From Actinomortierella ambigua (taxonomy: Eukaryota; Mortierellomycota; Mortierellomycetes; Mortierellales; Mortierellaceae): 16,731 nucleotides of DNA. A program made the translations under genes and the position numbers. This document shows positions 1 through 13,595 of this stretch, in pieces. The notes beneath the pieces are model-generated. The model had not been told where the DNA came from. It saw nothing but the letters and a program-made list of their open reading frames with translations, and made no database searches. Within the stretch, counting starts at the first letter, position 1, and each line of letters opens with the position of its first letter. The stretch is taken from positions 1 to 16,731 of the forward strand of contig JAAAJB010000698.1 in NCBI GenBank assembly GCA_016098155.1. Reading direction: 5' to 3'.

Positions 1-138
1 ACAGCTTCGTCACCAAGAGATAGCCCTCGGAAGATGAGTCGGTCACGAGTGAACAATCCCCAAGAGGTGACCCGAGCGATGGTACCAGTGGTGCACAGGG
101 TCAACAATCCGCAGTATGATCCTAATCAACAGTTCTAG
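1..138 (+). CDS. 3' end of an unidentified protein-coding gene (partial)
   Basis: The frame starting at base 1 is open for 45 codons and stops at a TAG at 136-138. The encoded tail is basic and serine/proline/asparagine-rich and contains the short motif VNNPQ twice, about 19 residues apart. It looks like the disordered C-terminus of a larger protein that begins left of the window. The sequence is followed by a GT-rich stretch (about 205-235), which would suit a 3' untranslated region with a downstream polyadenylation element. No domain is visible, so no function can be given. The frame could also be open by chance, because 45 codons is short; the lack of low complexity is mild support for coding. 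Confidence 0.45.
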   Translation, partial: TASSPRDSPRKMSRSRVNNPQEVTRAMVPVVHRVNNPQYDPNQQF

Positions 139-846
139 ATGAGATGTATCGGCCACAAGCTGCTTCTCTCTTTTTACCTCGAAATTTCAATCTCATACTC
201 TGTGTCTTTTTGTGTGCGTGTGTGTGCGTGTGTGTTGAGTCCCCTAATCCACAACTGGGCTATGGCCATCCCAGTTTCCGAGAAGCACATCTTACAAGAT
301 GGAAATGTCTCCTATAAAGTGCCAACAGCTTGGAATCCATAGGCTCTCCCATTATTGTCGAGCTCATCGTTGGCTGGAACAGTAACCTACAAAAATTGCC
401 CTCTTCAGCTTAATGAGGCTGTGCATGAAGGTGTCGATGCGAGCTATCAACGATATGCATGGTCAACTTTGATCCGAGTACACTCATTGTCGACATTTAC
501 TAGCTCCCGCACTAACACCACACTTCGTGCCCACGAGCGACAGCAGTCCATGACAGCAAACGAAGAGATTTGCTTTCTTCCGTTGTAACCGACGTTCCCG
601 AAATTGTCACCAGATAGGTAGCATCATCGTTTTATAATCTCACACGGTATTGCTACGAGTGCCAACCATTCAAGTAAAAAAACAAGAACTTTATATTTTT
701 TTTCCTGACGCGAGCGTCAATTCTTTGTACAATGGCAAGGTGTTGTTATGCCTTCAGTGCTTGAGTGTGCGAGGGGGAAGGGAGGGAGGAGGGGGGTGTA
801 TACAATGTATGACAATTTTTTTCTTTCGTACTATACTTTTTTGTTT
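139..846. other. Convergent spacer with the 3' UTRs of two genes
   Basis: This stretch lies between the stop of the partial plus-strand gene and the stop of the minus-strand fumarate reductase. It holds a (GT)n/(GC) tract near 205-235 and AT-rich stretches with T-runs near 690-705 and 810-850. Open frames here lack an ATG start or have no recognisable protein character. I see no RNA gene. Confidence 0.6.
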
Positions 847-3405
<2,559 letters not shown>

Positions 3406-4797
3406 GATATATGTGTGGTGCGTGTGTGTGTGAGAAGAAAAGATGAGGAAAGGGTGGAAGTGGGAGTTGCGAGGGTGGATTGGAGGAAGGAAAGAAGGAG
3501 AAGGTGTTAAAAAATGAGAAAGAGAGAAAAGGGGAGGGTAAAATAAGGGACAGAAGACTGTGTGTCGTGGTCTGTTTCTTTTTTGTTGTTTTGAGAGAGA
3601 GAGAGAGTGTGTGTGTGTGCTCTCTTTTCTCACTTGAACCACCCCCACGGACTCGTCCCACTTCCCGTTTGCATTCGACTTGCCCTGTGTCGCTCTGTGT
3701 CTTCATACGCTGGCAAGGGCACCGGGGGCTTTATCTGCCACCATGTTTCTCATTGTTTTGCTCCTTTCTCTCCCATATACCCCCGCACCCTAATGCAAGA
3801 GTGAATCCGAGCAGAGAAGAGCAATCGACACCCACCCACGAGGATGGATACAAAGGACAAAGAGCATATGTGTGTCATCGAGCGTGTGGATCAGATCAAG
3901 CAGGACGATGCCCACTCTCTCCGATGCAATGTCAAAGGCACTTGAGATGAAAGAGAGAGAGAAGGAGTGAGAGATAGATTGAAGGTTCTTCGCTCGGAGC
4001 AGAGTTCCGGCTCCGACGTTGGCCCCTCCGCACCCTCTAAATTGGCCTCTCTCTCTCGGACCTTTTTTTTTCTTGTTTCCCACAGGGCTACATCTCTCCC
4101 CTTCTCTCTCCCCTGTTCACCCTGGGTCAAAGAGGATCTGTCGCTAAAAAAGGTGGGATGACCTGGGGCGCGCGTGGGATGGGTATATTGTGTGAATGAG
4201 TGAGGGAGTGGGTGAGAGTCTCCCCCCTTCTTTCACATGTTCACTCACCTCATCTGAGACATTCGCGCCTGTCCAAGCAACTGGCTGTTCCAACCCTGAA
4301 ATGTTTGGGAGCACAAACTGGATTGCTGCTGACAATCATTCTTTTCTTCTCCCTCCCTTCCTCATTATTGTCTTTCTTTGAAGAGTTCAATGGTTCTCTC
4401 TGTGTACGTGTACGCCTTTGTTAAAAAAGTGTGTACAGACTGGATAGGTGAAATCTGGTTGTACATACTCGCTTGTGTGTCTCTATTTGTGTGTGTGTGC
4501 GTGTTTTTTTTTTCTCGGGACCCTCGGCATTTGCTCTCATCTTCCCTCACTTCTCCACATTTTCCCATTTTCCTCTGCTTTGCTCCCTCCCAGAGAAGAG
4601 GATGAACTAGACTATATACAAATGTGTACACCACTTGTTCACAGGGTGTTGCCAACACGGGATTTGTTGACACCCTACTACACACTGCACACCACTGCAG
4701 TCACCATCCTTAGTCATCGCATATCACCCTACTGGCCTCCTGCTAATAAACCTACTCAGTTTTTTCTCTCTCTCTCTAAACGTCCTAGCTAGGCCTG
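3406..4797. other. Long spacer: reductase promoter side and mannosidase 3' side
   Basis: The reductase promoter and leader should lie next to 3405. On the minus strand this part is strongly pyrimidine-rich, with CA repeats just before the ATG and a CT tract near 3594-3612. The left-going mannosidase transcript ends somewhere near 4797. Between them are only pyrimidine-biased or microsatellite-like stretches, such as 4480-4512. Open frames on both strands are built from these tracts and show no family resemblance. I see no tRNA or other RNA gene. Confidence 0.55.
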
Positions 4798-7759
4798 CTA
4801 CAGGGATCCCTCGTGACCAAAGCTACTGCCGTGGCCACTATCATCGCCATCCAGGTTGACATCGCCTTCGTCATCGGCCTCATCCTCGTTGTCCCCTTCA
4901 AACTCGTCTAGCAGGGCAGTGTCGTCCTCTTCGTCTTCCTCGTCATCTTCCTCCTCTTCTTCCTCCTCTTCCTCAGCCTCCTCCGCTTGCTCCTCCTCCT
5001 GCTGCTCGGCTTCATCTTCACCTTGTCCTCCTACAGCATCATCCATCTCAAACTCTTCGCCCGGCTCATAGTCGACCTCGACCCCGTTCACATCTTCCTC
5101 TTCTTCTTCTTCAGCTCCATTCAAAGCAGAGGGTTCCTCATCATTCAGCCCTTGATCGACCTCATCCCTGTCCGCATCGTCCTCATCATCCTTGGGAGTG
5201 ACCAATTTGTCTCGAAGGACGGTGATGTCCACCATCTCACTGTCGAGAACTGGCTCCCACTGTCTCTGGGGAGGCTCGGGTATCAAAGGGGGCAAGGGTG
5301 TCAGACGCAGCTTCTCCAAAAACTCGGCTGAAGGCGTAAAGATCGGGAACGGGTGTGCCTCGGTGTTGAAGACATACTTGTCTAGAGGGAGAACATCATC
5401 CTCGCCAAAGAGCAGGTACAGATACTTGAGCGTCTCCGCCAGGAAGAAGGTCTCCATCTTGTCCGAGAAACGAATGTTGTTCCGGTCGCGAATGTCGTGG
5501 ATCGAACTGTAGCCACCTGTCAGGACTTTGCTGTACTTTTCGATTGCCTCGAAGATCTCCCATCCCCATTGACTATGAGAAAAGTAAAGAATGAAAAAAG
5601 GGTAAATATTACAAACTAGCCCTAACCAATCCCCCCTTATTGTCCCCTTTTCCTTTCTTTCCCCCCCCCCCCTTTTTCACCTTTTTCATGCAAAGACATG
5701 GAAGACATGGGAAAACATACCGATACTTCAAGTCGCCTGTAAAGCGCCACATGTAGAACAAACTCTCAACAGCTTCGGGGCGGAGCCAGTTATGACCATC
5801 CATGTCCTTGATGTAAAAGTCCGATCCAGGACGACGCTGCTTTTCTGTCCGCCCATTGGCATCCGACTCTTTTTGGAGCCAGACAACAATTTCAGAGGCC
5901 AAGCCCGTGTCCGTCTGTCGGTACATTTCATAGCACGAACGCGTCAGCTCCTCGCCCATCTTGAAATCCTCTTGGTCCACACTCGGCAGAGATGCCTCTC
6001 GAACGGGGAAATGCGACAAAGGAACGCCCTCCGTCGCTCCCAGCGCCATGGTGCCTCCCAGGAAACAGACCAAATGGTCCATCTTGGGGCTCAAACGTTG
6101 CAGACCATACATGTCCACTTCGCCGATATACAACAGGTTATTGGGGTACGAACGGCCGACCAAGTGTTTCTTGATACCAACCACGGTCTGGTCATACATT
6201 TCGCGGTAGATCGACTCTGTCTTGCCTGTCTGAAGGTATTGCTTGAGAAGGTATTCTAAAGAAACGGACAATCCGCAAGGAGAAAGAAAGGATGGACCGA
6301 ATTTTAGGTGAGTTGGTCAATCACTGACAAAGGCACATCGTATCATCCACTGCCGGCACGTTCATGTACCATAGTAACTGTCTCCTCGCGAGCCCAAGCG
6401 AATCTCGCTTCCATAGAATCGTCCTTGGTCAGGACTAATAAATGGAAAGGAACAAATCCGTCTTAGTAACCTAAAAAGTAATTCACAAGGCAACAGACTC
6501 CTTGTGCAATACCAGTCTGGCAACCACATGTTGTTGTTGTTGTTGTTTTTTCACTCTTACTTGATATAAATGGGCACAAGGCCGTCCAGTGTTCTCATAT
6601 CCTTCATCAGATGAATGACCCTCTCTGCCGCCTTCCAGTACTTGGGATCACCTGTGATATGGGACAGGTACTTGAACTCGAGCTGGATCGTCGACACCTC
6701 AGAGGTCGAGCTCGCGCCACCCATGTCATGGTTCGGGATCGCCCGGCGGTCCTTCAAATTAACACTCGAATACGGGATTCCTGTTGGGGTCACAAATGCG
6801 GCCATGAGGCGATCGGCCAGATCCACGGCCTTGTCCAAGAACACCTTGTCGTGACCCGATTGATCATAGGCACTCAACAGACCACCGAGGACGCGGATCG
6901 TCGTCTCAAACAGATTGACGTCATTGTCCTGGTCAAACGTCAACGTGTCGCGCACCCACGCCCGCGCCTCCTCATACTCCTTTTGAAGTCCCATCAACAT
7001 GATCGTGTCCAGCGCGTCCACGATCGTGAAGCCCAGGCCATCTACAATCATGTTGGTGCCATGCCTCAAGACGGGGTGGTACTCGTCCTTACCCCAGGCG
7101 TCTCGTCGGTAGGCATCCCAGGCATAGACAAAGGCATCCTTGACACTCTGTTGCCGCGCCTTCCAGACCGCGGGATCTGTAGAGGGGTTCACAAGAGGTT
7201 GGTGGGATGGAGAGTCTCGGTCAGCCAGAGATGAGCCATGATCTTCTGTTGACAATTCATTCTCCACTTCCACCGCTGAGCCTTCGTCGTCCTCATCGCT
7301 GTAACCCCCGCTAGATCTGCTGTCAAACTGGGTAGGTTGGGCTACAGCGATAGGAGGAGGTGGTGGAGGAGGAGGTGGTGGAACATGCACAGCAGCCGTG
7401 TCTGCCTTGTTGTTTTTGTTCTTGCCCTTGTTGCCACCGTACTCAAAGAGTGTAGGAGGAGCCTTCTTCTTCTTCTTCTCCTTCTCTTTAGGTGCTCCGC
7501 CACCGCCTCCTGCACCTTTTGGAGCACCTGGTCCACCACCGATGGCAACGCCTGGTCCACTATACTTCTCCTGCAAGAAATGCTGGTTGGCATTCGAGGA
7601 CAGGTGCTGTTGCTGACCTTTAGATGAAGAGAACGAGGGGAAGCTGCTTGGTAGGCGTGCTGTCGTCTTGTCATTCGATCTTAGAATGACATAGCCAACA
7701 CTAAACAGGCACGCCGCCAGGACGGCATGTCGCTTTCGAAAGCGGAAACGTCTATTCAT
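4798..7759 (-). CDS. GH47 class I alpha-1,2-mannosidase with acidic C-terminal tail
   Basis: Exons 7759-6561, 6434-6370, 6255-5721 and 5572-4798 join in frame to 857 residues, all with GT-AG introns. A basic N-terminus (residues 2-10) and one hydrophobic segment (about 11-26) make a type II signal anchor, so the enzyme should face the ER or Golgi lumen. A disordered stem follows with glycine runs, a lysine run at about 95-99 and ten prolines (127-136). The GH47 barrel spans about 195-680. Residues matching the yeast Mns1 active site are Glu285 (FETTIRVLGG), Asp482 (KMDHLVCFLGG), Glu582 (LRPEAVES) and the calcium-binding Thr670 (FNTEAHPF). The family removes alpha-1,2-linked mannose from N-glycans and needs calcium. 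Family members such as yeast Mns1 are about 550 residues; the excess here is the stem and a tail (about 720-857) dominated by Asp and Glu. The ATG at 7759 gives an ideal anchor, but a further 5' exon is possible (see 7941-8452). ER versus Golgi subclass is not settled. Confidence 0.92.
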
Positions 7760-7940
7760 TGTCTACATCGAGACAAAGTTGAAAGAAGGTATCACAAAAT
7801 GTTGGTGATCGAGTGCTAGGTAAGTATGGGGTTCTTTCATCTTCTTCTTTTCACAGGTATGCTCTTTCTCTCACGCCTCGTCCCAAAAGGCGTGGACAAA
7901 AAAGCAAAAAAAAAAAAAGAAGCGATCTGGCTCTAATTAC

Positions 7941-8452
7941 CCTGTTGGCTTGAAACGGCGCCTTGCCGTACTTATCGTCGTTGTCGCTGTCAAACATGGG
8001 TAATTTATCCGACTCGCGACTGAATACAGTGTCGTCGCCCTTGACTTTGTTGGAAGGAACAGAGGGAGTCTTGCCCAGCTGGTCCTGTATTACGCCCTCT
8101 TGGTCTGTGTGAGACAAGGATGGCGGTCGCTCTGATCCGTCGTGGCTCCTGGGTTGGTGGAAAGACTGGTCCGAGGCCTGCTGTGCTGGTGTGGATAGTG
8201 TGCCTTCTTCTACTGTTTCGTTGTCCGCTTTAGAAAACGGATGCCGCTGTCGAAGGAGAGTCGGGGTGGATGTGGTGGATGAAGAGGAGGGAGAGATGAG
8301 TTTATCGGCCAGAGATGATGACGAGTTGTGCTGATCGGGCTCGGGTATAGTGGTGGTGACGGTGGTGGATGGGGCTATAGGGGTCAGGCCCGCTTGCGAG
8401 GATGAGTCGAGATGGGGGTTGTTGATGGATGCCAGGATTGAAAGATGTACAC
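7941..8452 (-). CDS. Probable coding exon, Ser/Thr-rich, gene assignment uncertain
   Basis: On the minus strand a 512-bp block is open for about 170 codons. At its 5' edge is a strong acceptor (pyrimidine tract, then CTCAG before 8452), and at its 3' edge is a plausible donor GTAATT at 7940. The product is rich in Ser, Thr, Pro and Gln and ends in an acidic then basic stretch (DSDNDDKYGKAPFQANR). It resembles disordered protein, not intron. Past the donor the frame runs into a T-tract typical of introns. Splicing from 7941 to the AG at 7767-7766 would be in phase with the mannosidase ATG at 7759 and add a long cytosolic extension to that protein. No in-frame ATG lies in the block before a late one at 7996. 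The only upstream minus-strand ATG is at 8646; it reads into a hydrophobic peptide and would need an intron to connect. A separate small gene is equally possible. Function unknown. Confidence 0.4.
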
Positions 8453-8721
8453 CTGAGGGTGAAAAAGAGAGTTGAGTTTTATTGCGATAAAAAAAATAGC
8501 AGCTGGGAGCAAGAGCCTGTATCGCTGTATTGTCAGCAGTAGCAGACACACCGGTCTTTCACCGACAGAAGAAATGAAGTTCACACCAACAAAATATGTG
8601 TATGGTGGTGTACGTACAAAGAAAGAAGGAACAAGGTTTGGTCCATGTCGAATTGGTGTCAAGAAATCAGATCCGTTGTTTTGGTGGCAATGCTATCTGT
8701 ACAGGATTGATGCTATGTATC

Positions 8722-11038
8722 TCACAGATCAGCAAATGCGTTGCCGATCTGCTTCTCAAAGTCTCGCTTGCTGATCTTGCCCTGTCGCAGCTTTTTGGCT
8801 AACCGCTCCTCGCGTTGGAGCGCATCCCAGCTAGCCTCGTCATCCTCGTCCTCGCTCATCTCTGCGTCGCTGTCACCATTCGCCTTTGCCGACGAAGAAG
8901 TGGCCTCCTCCTCCTGCTTGTTCTTCTTCCTCTTCCATTCCTCCTCGTCCTCCTCATCGACCTCACCAGCCGCCTTGCGCTTCAAAAAGTCGCGCTTGCG
9001 CTGCTTCTTGAGTTGTCGCTCCATCTTGCGCTCCTTGGCCTCGGTCTTGTTCGACCACGCTGCGGTCTTGGCCGTCATCTTCTTATGGTCCTTGGGATGT
9101 TGTTTACCAGAGTCCGCCGCCGCTGCTGCCGCCTCCAACTCCAGCCTCGCCTTCTCGGCCAGTTTTGCACGGTGCTGTTCCAGCTTCTTGACTCGCTGGA
9201 CCTCCTTTTGCTTATCAACATACTTGTACGTGTCCATGTCCAAATCCGCAGGCTCAAACCCAGCGATCCGTCCTCCTTCCGTCTTCTCCTTGGCCAGCTC
9301 GGGCATCTTGGGCAACCGCAACAGGCCATAGCCACGCGCCAGCGCTCCAAGATCGAGATCCTTGGCCCGGAAAATAAACGACGCCTCGTGTTTCGAATAG
9401 CTGCGCACAAACGACACAAACGCCATCGTGCCCTTGTCGTGCAGGTCGCGGTCCGTCATCACCACCTTGCGCACACCTTGCAAAAACGTCGCCGTCTCCT
9501 CATCGTCCTCAGGCTCCAGTCGCTCGCGTGCTCCAATCTTGTTCTCATCAATCTCATCCTGTTGTTTCCTTTGACCGGTCTCGTCCTCGTCTTCGTCGTC
9601 ATCACCCACATTCTCAACAATGGTCGGTCCGCCCTTCCATCCCCATCGCTGCATGGGCACCTTGCGGATCTGTAAAAAGTTGACATACGTCTCCTCCTTT
9701 CCACGCACCAGGAACACCACCGCCTTGCCTTCGCGTCCTGCACGGCCCGCTCGACCACAACGATGGGCAAAGGCCTTGGGGTCCTGGGGCGGATCGACCT
9801 GAACGACAAAATCGACATCGGGGATATCCAAGCCTCGAGAGGCAACGTCCGTGCAGAGCAAGACACCTGGTGAACCAGCAGGAATATTGGTGAACGACTG
9901 GAAGGTCAGGGTTCGTTTCTTGGTCTCCATTTTGCCGTGGAGCGAATGAATGTGGAACCCTTGGAGCTGAGGCAGTTTCGAGAGCAATTTGTAGAAATAG
10001 TCGACGCTGGCGCAGGTTGCAAAGTAAACGATCGTCTTCTTGTTGGCCGCCTCTTGGCGGAGGAGATGCGACAGGAGAAGAAGCTTTTGAGAGGTCTGGC
10101 AAAGAATGTATCCAATATGAAGCCTGTAAAAAAGGGGGGGGGGTAGGGGTAGCAGAAATTGGAAGTAGTTAGAATGGATTAGGGAGCATGTGTATTTTTT
10201 TTCGATGGACCTACAAAAAGCGACCAGTCAAGCGGATTAAAATAAATTGAGGAGCTCCCCTCACCTCCCATGCACACCAGAGCACGGCACACATCAAGAG
10301 ACCATATTAAATGTCGACTTACGATGCAGGGGTACGTTGACCACTGCCGCCCTGAAGATCCTCGACTTTGACAACAATACGAACCGGGTTTCGGAGACCA
10401 GCGCGGACCAACTCGGTCAGGCCGTCGGTCATCGTGGCCGAGAACAAGCCCGTCCGGCGCTGCTTGGGGAGCATAGCCATGATCTTGTTGAGTGATGCGG
10501 AAAAGCCCATGTCCAACAGTCGGTCAGCCTCGTCCAAGACCAACACCTCGAGCTCCTTGGCGTTCACGCCACTTCGCTTCTGCGACAACATGTCCTCCAA
10601 TCGGCCCGGTGTTCCGATCAAAATATCGGGCGCCACCTCATGGAACGTTGCAATGTCCTCCTCCAGCGACGTCTCACCGCCAATGACCAGCTGATGTTGG
10701 ATCTTGGGGTAAAACGCATCAAAGTCGGAAAGCACCTTGGCAATCTGCGACGCCAGTTCTCGGGTCGGTGAAATCACAATGGCGCCCACCTCATGTGCCG
10801 TAAGCTTGTTCGATCGGCGATGAATCTTCTCCAGAATCGGGATCAAAAAGGCCAGCGTCTTGCCGGATCCCGTCACGGCCTCCACAACCACATCCTTGTT
10901 CTTCATAAACAGCGGGATCGCGCCCGATTGGACCGGCGTCATGTCGGTGAAGCCCATTGTCGCAATGGCGTCCAGCGTCGGCTGTGACAGCTTGGGCTCT
11001 AGCGACTCCCATTCTCCTGCTTTAGCATTCTGCGCCAT
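8722..11038 (-). CDS. SPB4: ATP-dependent rRNA helicase Spb4 (DEAD-box, DDX55 family)
   Basis: Exons 11038-10323 and 10123-8722 join through a serine codon split 2+1 (donor GTAAGT, acceptor TTACAG) to give 705 residues. The start is the ATG at 11038, reading MAQNAK. DEAD-box motifs appear in order: Q motif near 30-37, motif I AVTGSGKT (54-61), Ia PTREL (91-95), Ib TPGR (143-146), II DEAD (169-172), III SAT (200-202), [10 protein letters not shown] (330-338) and [12 protein letters not shown] (359-368). The wording around motif VI ([25 protein letters not shown]) and the following DUF4217 region (about 455-517, [16 protein letters not shown]) identify Spb4. The family unwinds pre-rRNA structures in nucleolar pre-60S particles for large-subunit maturation. 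An acidic insert (about 411-449) separates the helicase core from DUF4217. The last 170 residues are a charged Lys/Glu-rich, probably coiled tail. Yeast Spb4 is about 606 residues, so the acidic insert and long tail account for the extra length. Confidence 0.95.
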
Positions 11039-11322
11039 ATCTTTGTACAATGTGTGGTGATTTACGAGTGAAAAGGAAAGGGGTCATACTTTGGTACTTT
11101 TTTTTTCCTGGGCCATGCAAAATAAACAAAATTAACAGTCACAAGTGTACTTTAAAAATCTTTCAAGGTCAGGATGTGAGTTTGTATTTGAAAGTGGGGA
11201 GAGCGTGAAGTGTGCAGAACAATGGTTGTAAATGATGTAGGAAAGAAGAGGTAGAAGAAAAAAAAAAGAGAGAGACTGTAAATAACGTACTATGAAAAAT
11301 GAAAAAAGGATGAATAATCAGA
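11039..11322. other. Short spacer: SPB4 promoter and PRPP synthetase 3' UTR
   Basis: These 284 bases must contain both the SPB4 promoter and leader and the end of the upstream PRPP synthetase transcript, since both run leftwards. There is an A-rich tract at about 11258-11270 and a T-run near 11098-11107. Stop codons interrupt all frames and no gene is apparent. Confidence 0.6.
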
Positions 11323-13224
11323 TTATTCAGGAACGTTGGCAAAAAGATATGAGACAGACTCGCCGTTGTGAGTACGGCGGATGGCCTCGGCTAATGTGGC
11401 CGAGATATCGATCGTGTCAACCTTCGGGCACAGCTTCTTCTTATCCTCGTGAGGGACCGTGTTGGTGACAACGACCTTGGTCAGCACGCTGTCGTTAATG
11501 ACCTGTGTAGCCTTGCCGCACAGAATGCCGTGGGTAACAATGGCATACACCTTCGTGGCGCCGTTCTCGGCAAGTGTCTTGGCGGCCAGACCCAGCGTAC
11601 CGCACGTATCGGCCATATCGTCCACCAGAATGGCCACCTTGCCCTTGACATCTCCGACCAGCACCATCCTCGAGACCTCGTTGGCCTTTTTGCGCTCCTT
11701 GTGAATCAGTGCAAAGTCCAGGTCCAGACGATCGGCAATCGAGGTAGCACTATTCGGGTGAATGATGAGGAGATTGAAAGCAATAACAAATGTCAGCCTA
11801 TCTCGTCATGGACCTGGCTCACGTGCGTGCGCGAGGAATACCAAAAAGCTAAAATGACAAGACATAAAATAAAATGTAAAAGCCTGGTAAAACATACCGC
11901 TTGGCACCACCAGCATCAGGCGAGACAATGACACCGTTCCTGTACTCGGGGATGTTCTCGCGGATATATTTAAGGGTGCTTGGCTCGGCATACAGGTTGT
12001 CGACGGGGATGTTGAAGAAGCCCTGGATCTGGGACGCGTGAAGATCCATGGTGATGACGTGGTTGGCGCCGGCGACGGTCAGCATGTTGGCGATCAGCTT
12101 GGCAGTAATGGGCGCACGCGACTTGTCCTTCTTGTCCTGGCGGGCATAGGGGAAGCAAGGGATAATGGCCGTGATACGACGAGCCGAGGCCGTCTTGCAG
12201 GCGTTGATCATGATGAGGAGTTCCATCAGGTTGTCGTTGATCTCGCCGCATCCCGACTGGATAATGTACACATCCTCGTCACGGACAGACTCGCCGATCG
12301 TCACCGAAGTCTCCTGGTTCGAGTACTTGAGCACAATGGCCTTGGAGAGCTCCAGACCCAGGCGGCTACATACAAACAAACCGAAAAAAAATAGGTAGAA
12401 GAGTCATATGAGGATGGCGGGTTAATAAACATCTCTTCTCACACACCTTAAAAATTTTTCACATCCTTTCCTGTGGGCAAGGTTGAGGCGGGGGCGGAGG
12501 TGTTCTAAAACCGGAGATAGTGCCGTTTTCGGAACTCGCACACACATGCAATCCAGGAAGCAATAGCAGCCCACAGCACAACAACCACCATCGTGGAACG
12601 AAAAAAAAAGAGGGTAGCGAAGGCGAGAGAGGGGGATCGTGGGATAGTGGGATAGTGCACGGATTTGTGATTGGCTCCTTCACGTTGAGTCAGTTTGTGA
12701 GAGAAAAGCAGATACTCGGAGGGGAAGGGGACCATGAAAGCGAACAGACAGGTGAAGGAAGGTAACAACACTATCTGCTGTGCATGGGAAGAGTCTCCCT
12801 TTGGAAATGACCCATTTGCTCCCGATGCACGGATATCACGCTGCGTCAACAGAGCGAGTAGCAAAGTGGCTCGGGCAGGGTGTAGAGAGGAGTAGGAAGA
12901 GGGAGGAGATGCGAGTGCATGTTGCGCGTGTAGATAGGTCGAGTCTCACGAGTAGCAGCAGCATCCATCCCCCCCCCTTGTGTACTCTCTCTCTGGAAGC
13001 CGTTGTTGCCACAGTTTCCTTCTATTTCACCCCTCCCCCCCCCCTCAGTACTCTCTCTGTTTGTCACTCCTCCATGGAGTGCATTCGTTGTTGGTGGGTC
13101 ATACAAAAGTCCAGTACACAGCCCTCTCGCCTTGCAATCGCGTGCATATGGCTTACCGAGCGACGAGCTTAGCCAGCTCAACATGAGAGTTGCCTGCAAA
13201 GATTTTGATGCTGTTCGAAGCCAT
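11323..13224 (-). CDS. PRS: Ribose-phosphate pyrophosphokinase (PRPP synthetase)
   Basis: Exons 13224-13157, 12365-11898 and 11749-11323 join in frame to 320 residues, the normal length of class I PRPP synthetases. The enzyme makes 5-phosphoribosyl-1-pyrophosphate from ribose 5-phosphate and ATP in the cytosol, feeding purine, pyrimidine, histidine, tryptophan and NAD synthesis. The N-terminus ([11 protein letters not shown], residues 4-14) is typical. Other visible signatures are the ATP-site segment RQDKKD (98-103), the divalent-cation signature around [12 protein letters not shown] (129-140, with His132) and the ribose-phosphate loop [10 protein letters not shown] (221-230). No insertion interrupts the domain, unlike yeast Prs1 and Prs5, so it resembles the compact Prs2/3/4 type. 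The ATG at 13224 has a good context (GCCATGG). Exon 1 codes only 22 complete codons and is followed by a very long intron. Expression may depend on elements within or before this intron. Confidence 0.96.
12366..13156 (-). other. Long first intron of PRPP synthetase (791 bp)
   Basis: The donor GTAAGC follows codon 22 plus two bases, and the acceptor TATGTAG precedes RLGLELSK; joining restores an arginine codon split 2+1. Several C-runs (about 12969-12976 and 13034-13042 on the plus strand) and purine tracts lie inside. Open frames within are short and unlike known proteins. A TGAGTCA heptamer lies at 12686-12692. Confidence 0.85.
12686..12692 (+). promoter_or_regulatory. Candidate Gcn4/Cpc1-type bZIP site (TGAGTCA) in the intron
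   Basis: The heptamer is an exact match to the consensus of the fungal general amino-acid control activator (Gcn4 in yeast, Cpc1 in filamentous fungi). It sits about 470 bases inside the first intron of PRPP synthetase. PRPP feeds histidine and tryptophan synthesis, so control by this activator would make sense. A match of this length is expected about twice by chance in a window this size, so this is weak evidence. Confidence 0.2.
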
Positions 13225-13526
13225 GGCGGGAAGGTGATTCCAGAGTAGACAAGGGTAAGGTTGTCGTAAAAGAATGAATGAACCCCACGGAGAAAGGATC
13301 AGAAAAAAAAAAGGTCTGAGAGCACACCCGATGGTGGCTTGTCGCACTTCACCCCCCTCCTCCAACAGAAGAGAAGAACAGAGGGGGTGGACTCATTCCC
13401 CCGCATCCCACGCCAAATTGCAACAAGAGTAGTAGAAGTACAGTCTAGCCTAGTATAGTTTATACAACATGCAGGTATCTTCTTCTGCTCCGACGCCATG
13501 AGCCATAGCATCCCACGAGGCTAGTT

Positions 13527-13542
13527 CTCTCTCTCTCTCTCT
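13527..13542. repeat. (CT)n microsatellite
   Basis: Eight CT dinucleotides are followed by further CT-rich sequence up to about 13560. The tract is complementary in sense to the (AG)n tract 195 bases to the right. Confidence 0.9.
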
Positions 13543-13595
13543 CCTTCTCTCCCTCTCCTCCGGAGCACTCCATTGAGGCATGCTAATGTGCAGAG

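Noticed and set aside
355..588. 77-codon frame in the convergent spacer
   Set aside because: It begins with TTG, which is not a usual fungal start, and has no family resemblance or splice support.
4856..5071. Poly-serine plus-strand frame
   Set aside because: It is the antisense reading of the acidic mannosidase tail, not a gene.
8815..9675. 286-codon Leu-rich plus-strand frame
   Set aside because: It is exactly antisense to the Lys/Glu-rich SPB4 tail, where AAG and GAG codons read as CTT and CTC on the other strand.
12300..12325. GGTTCGA-like tRNA B box
   Set aside because: It lies in PRPP synthetase exon 2, with no A box or cloverleaf around it; no tRNA was found in the window.
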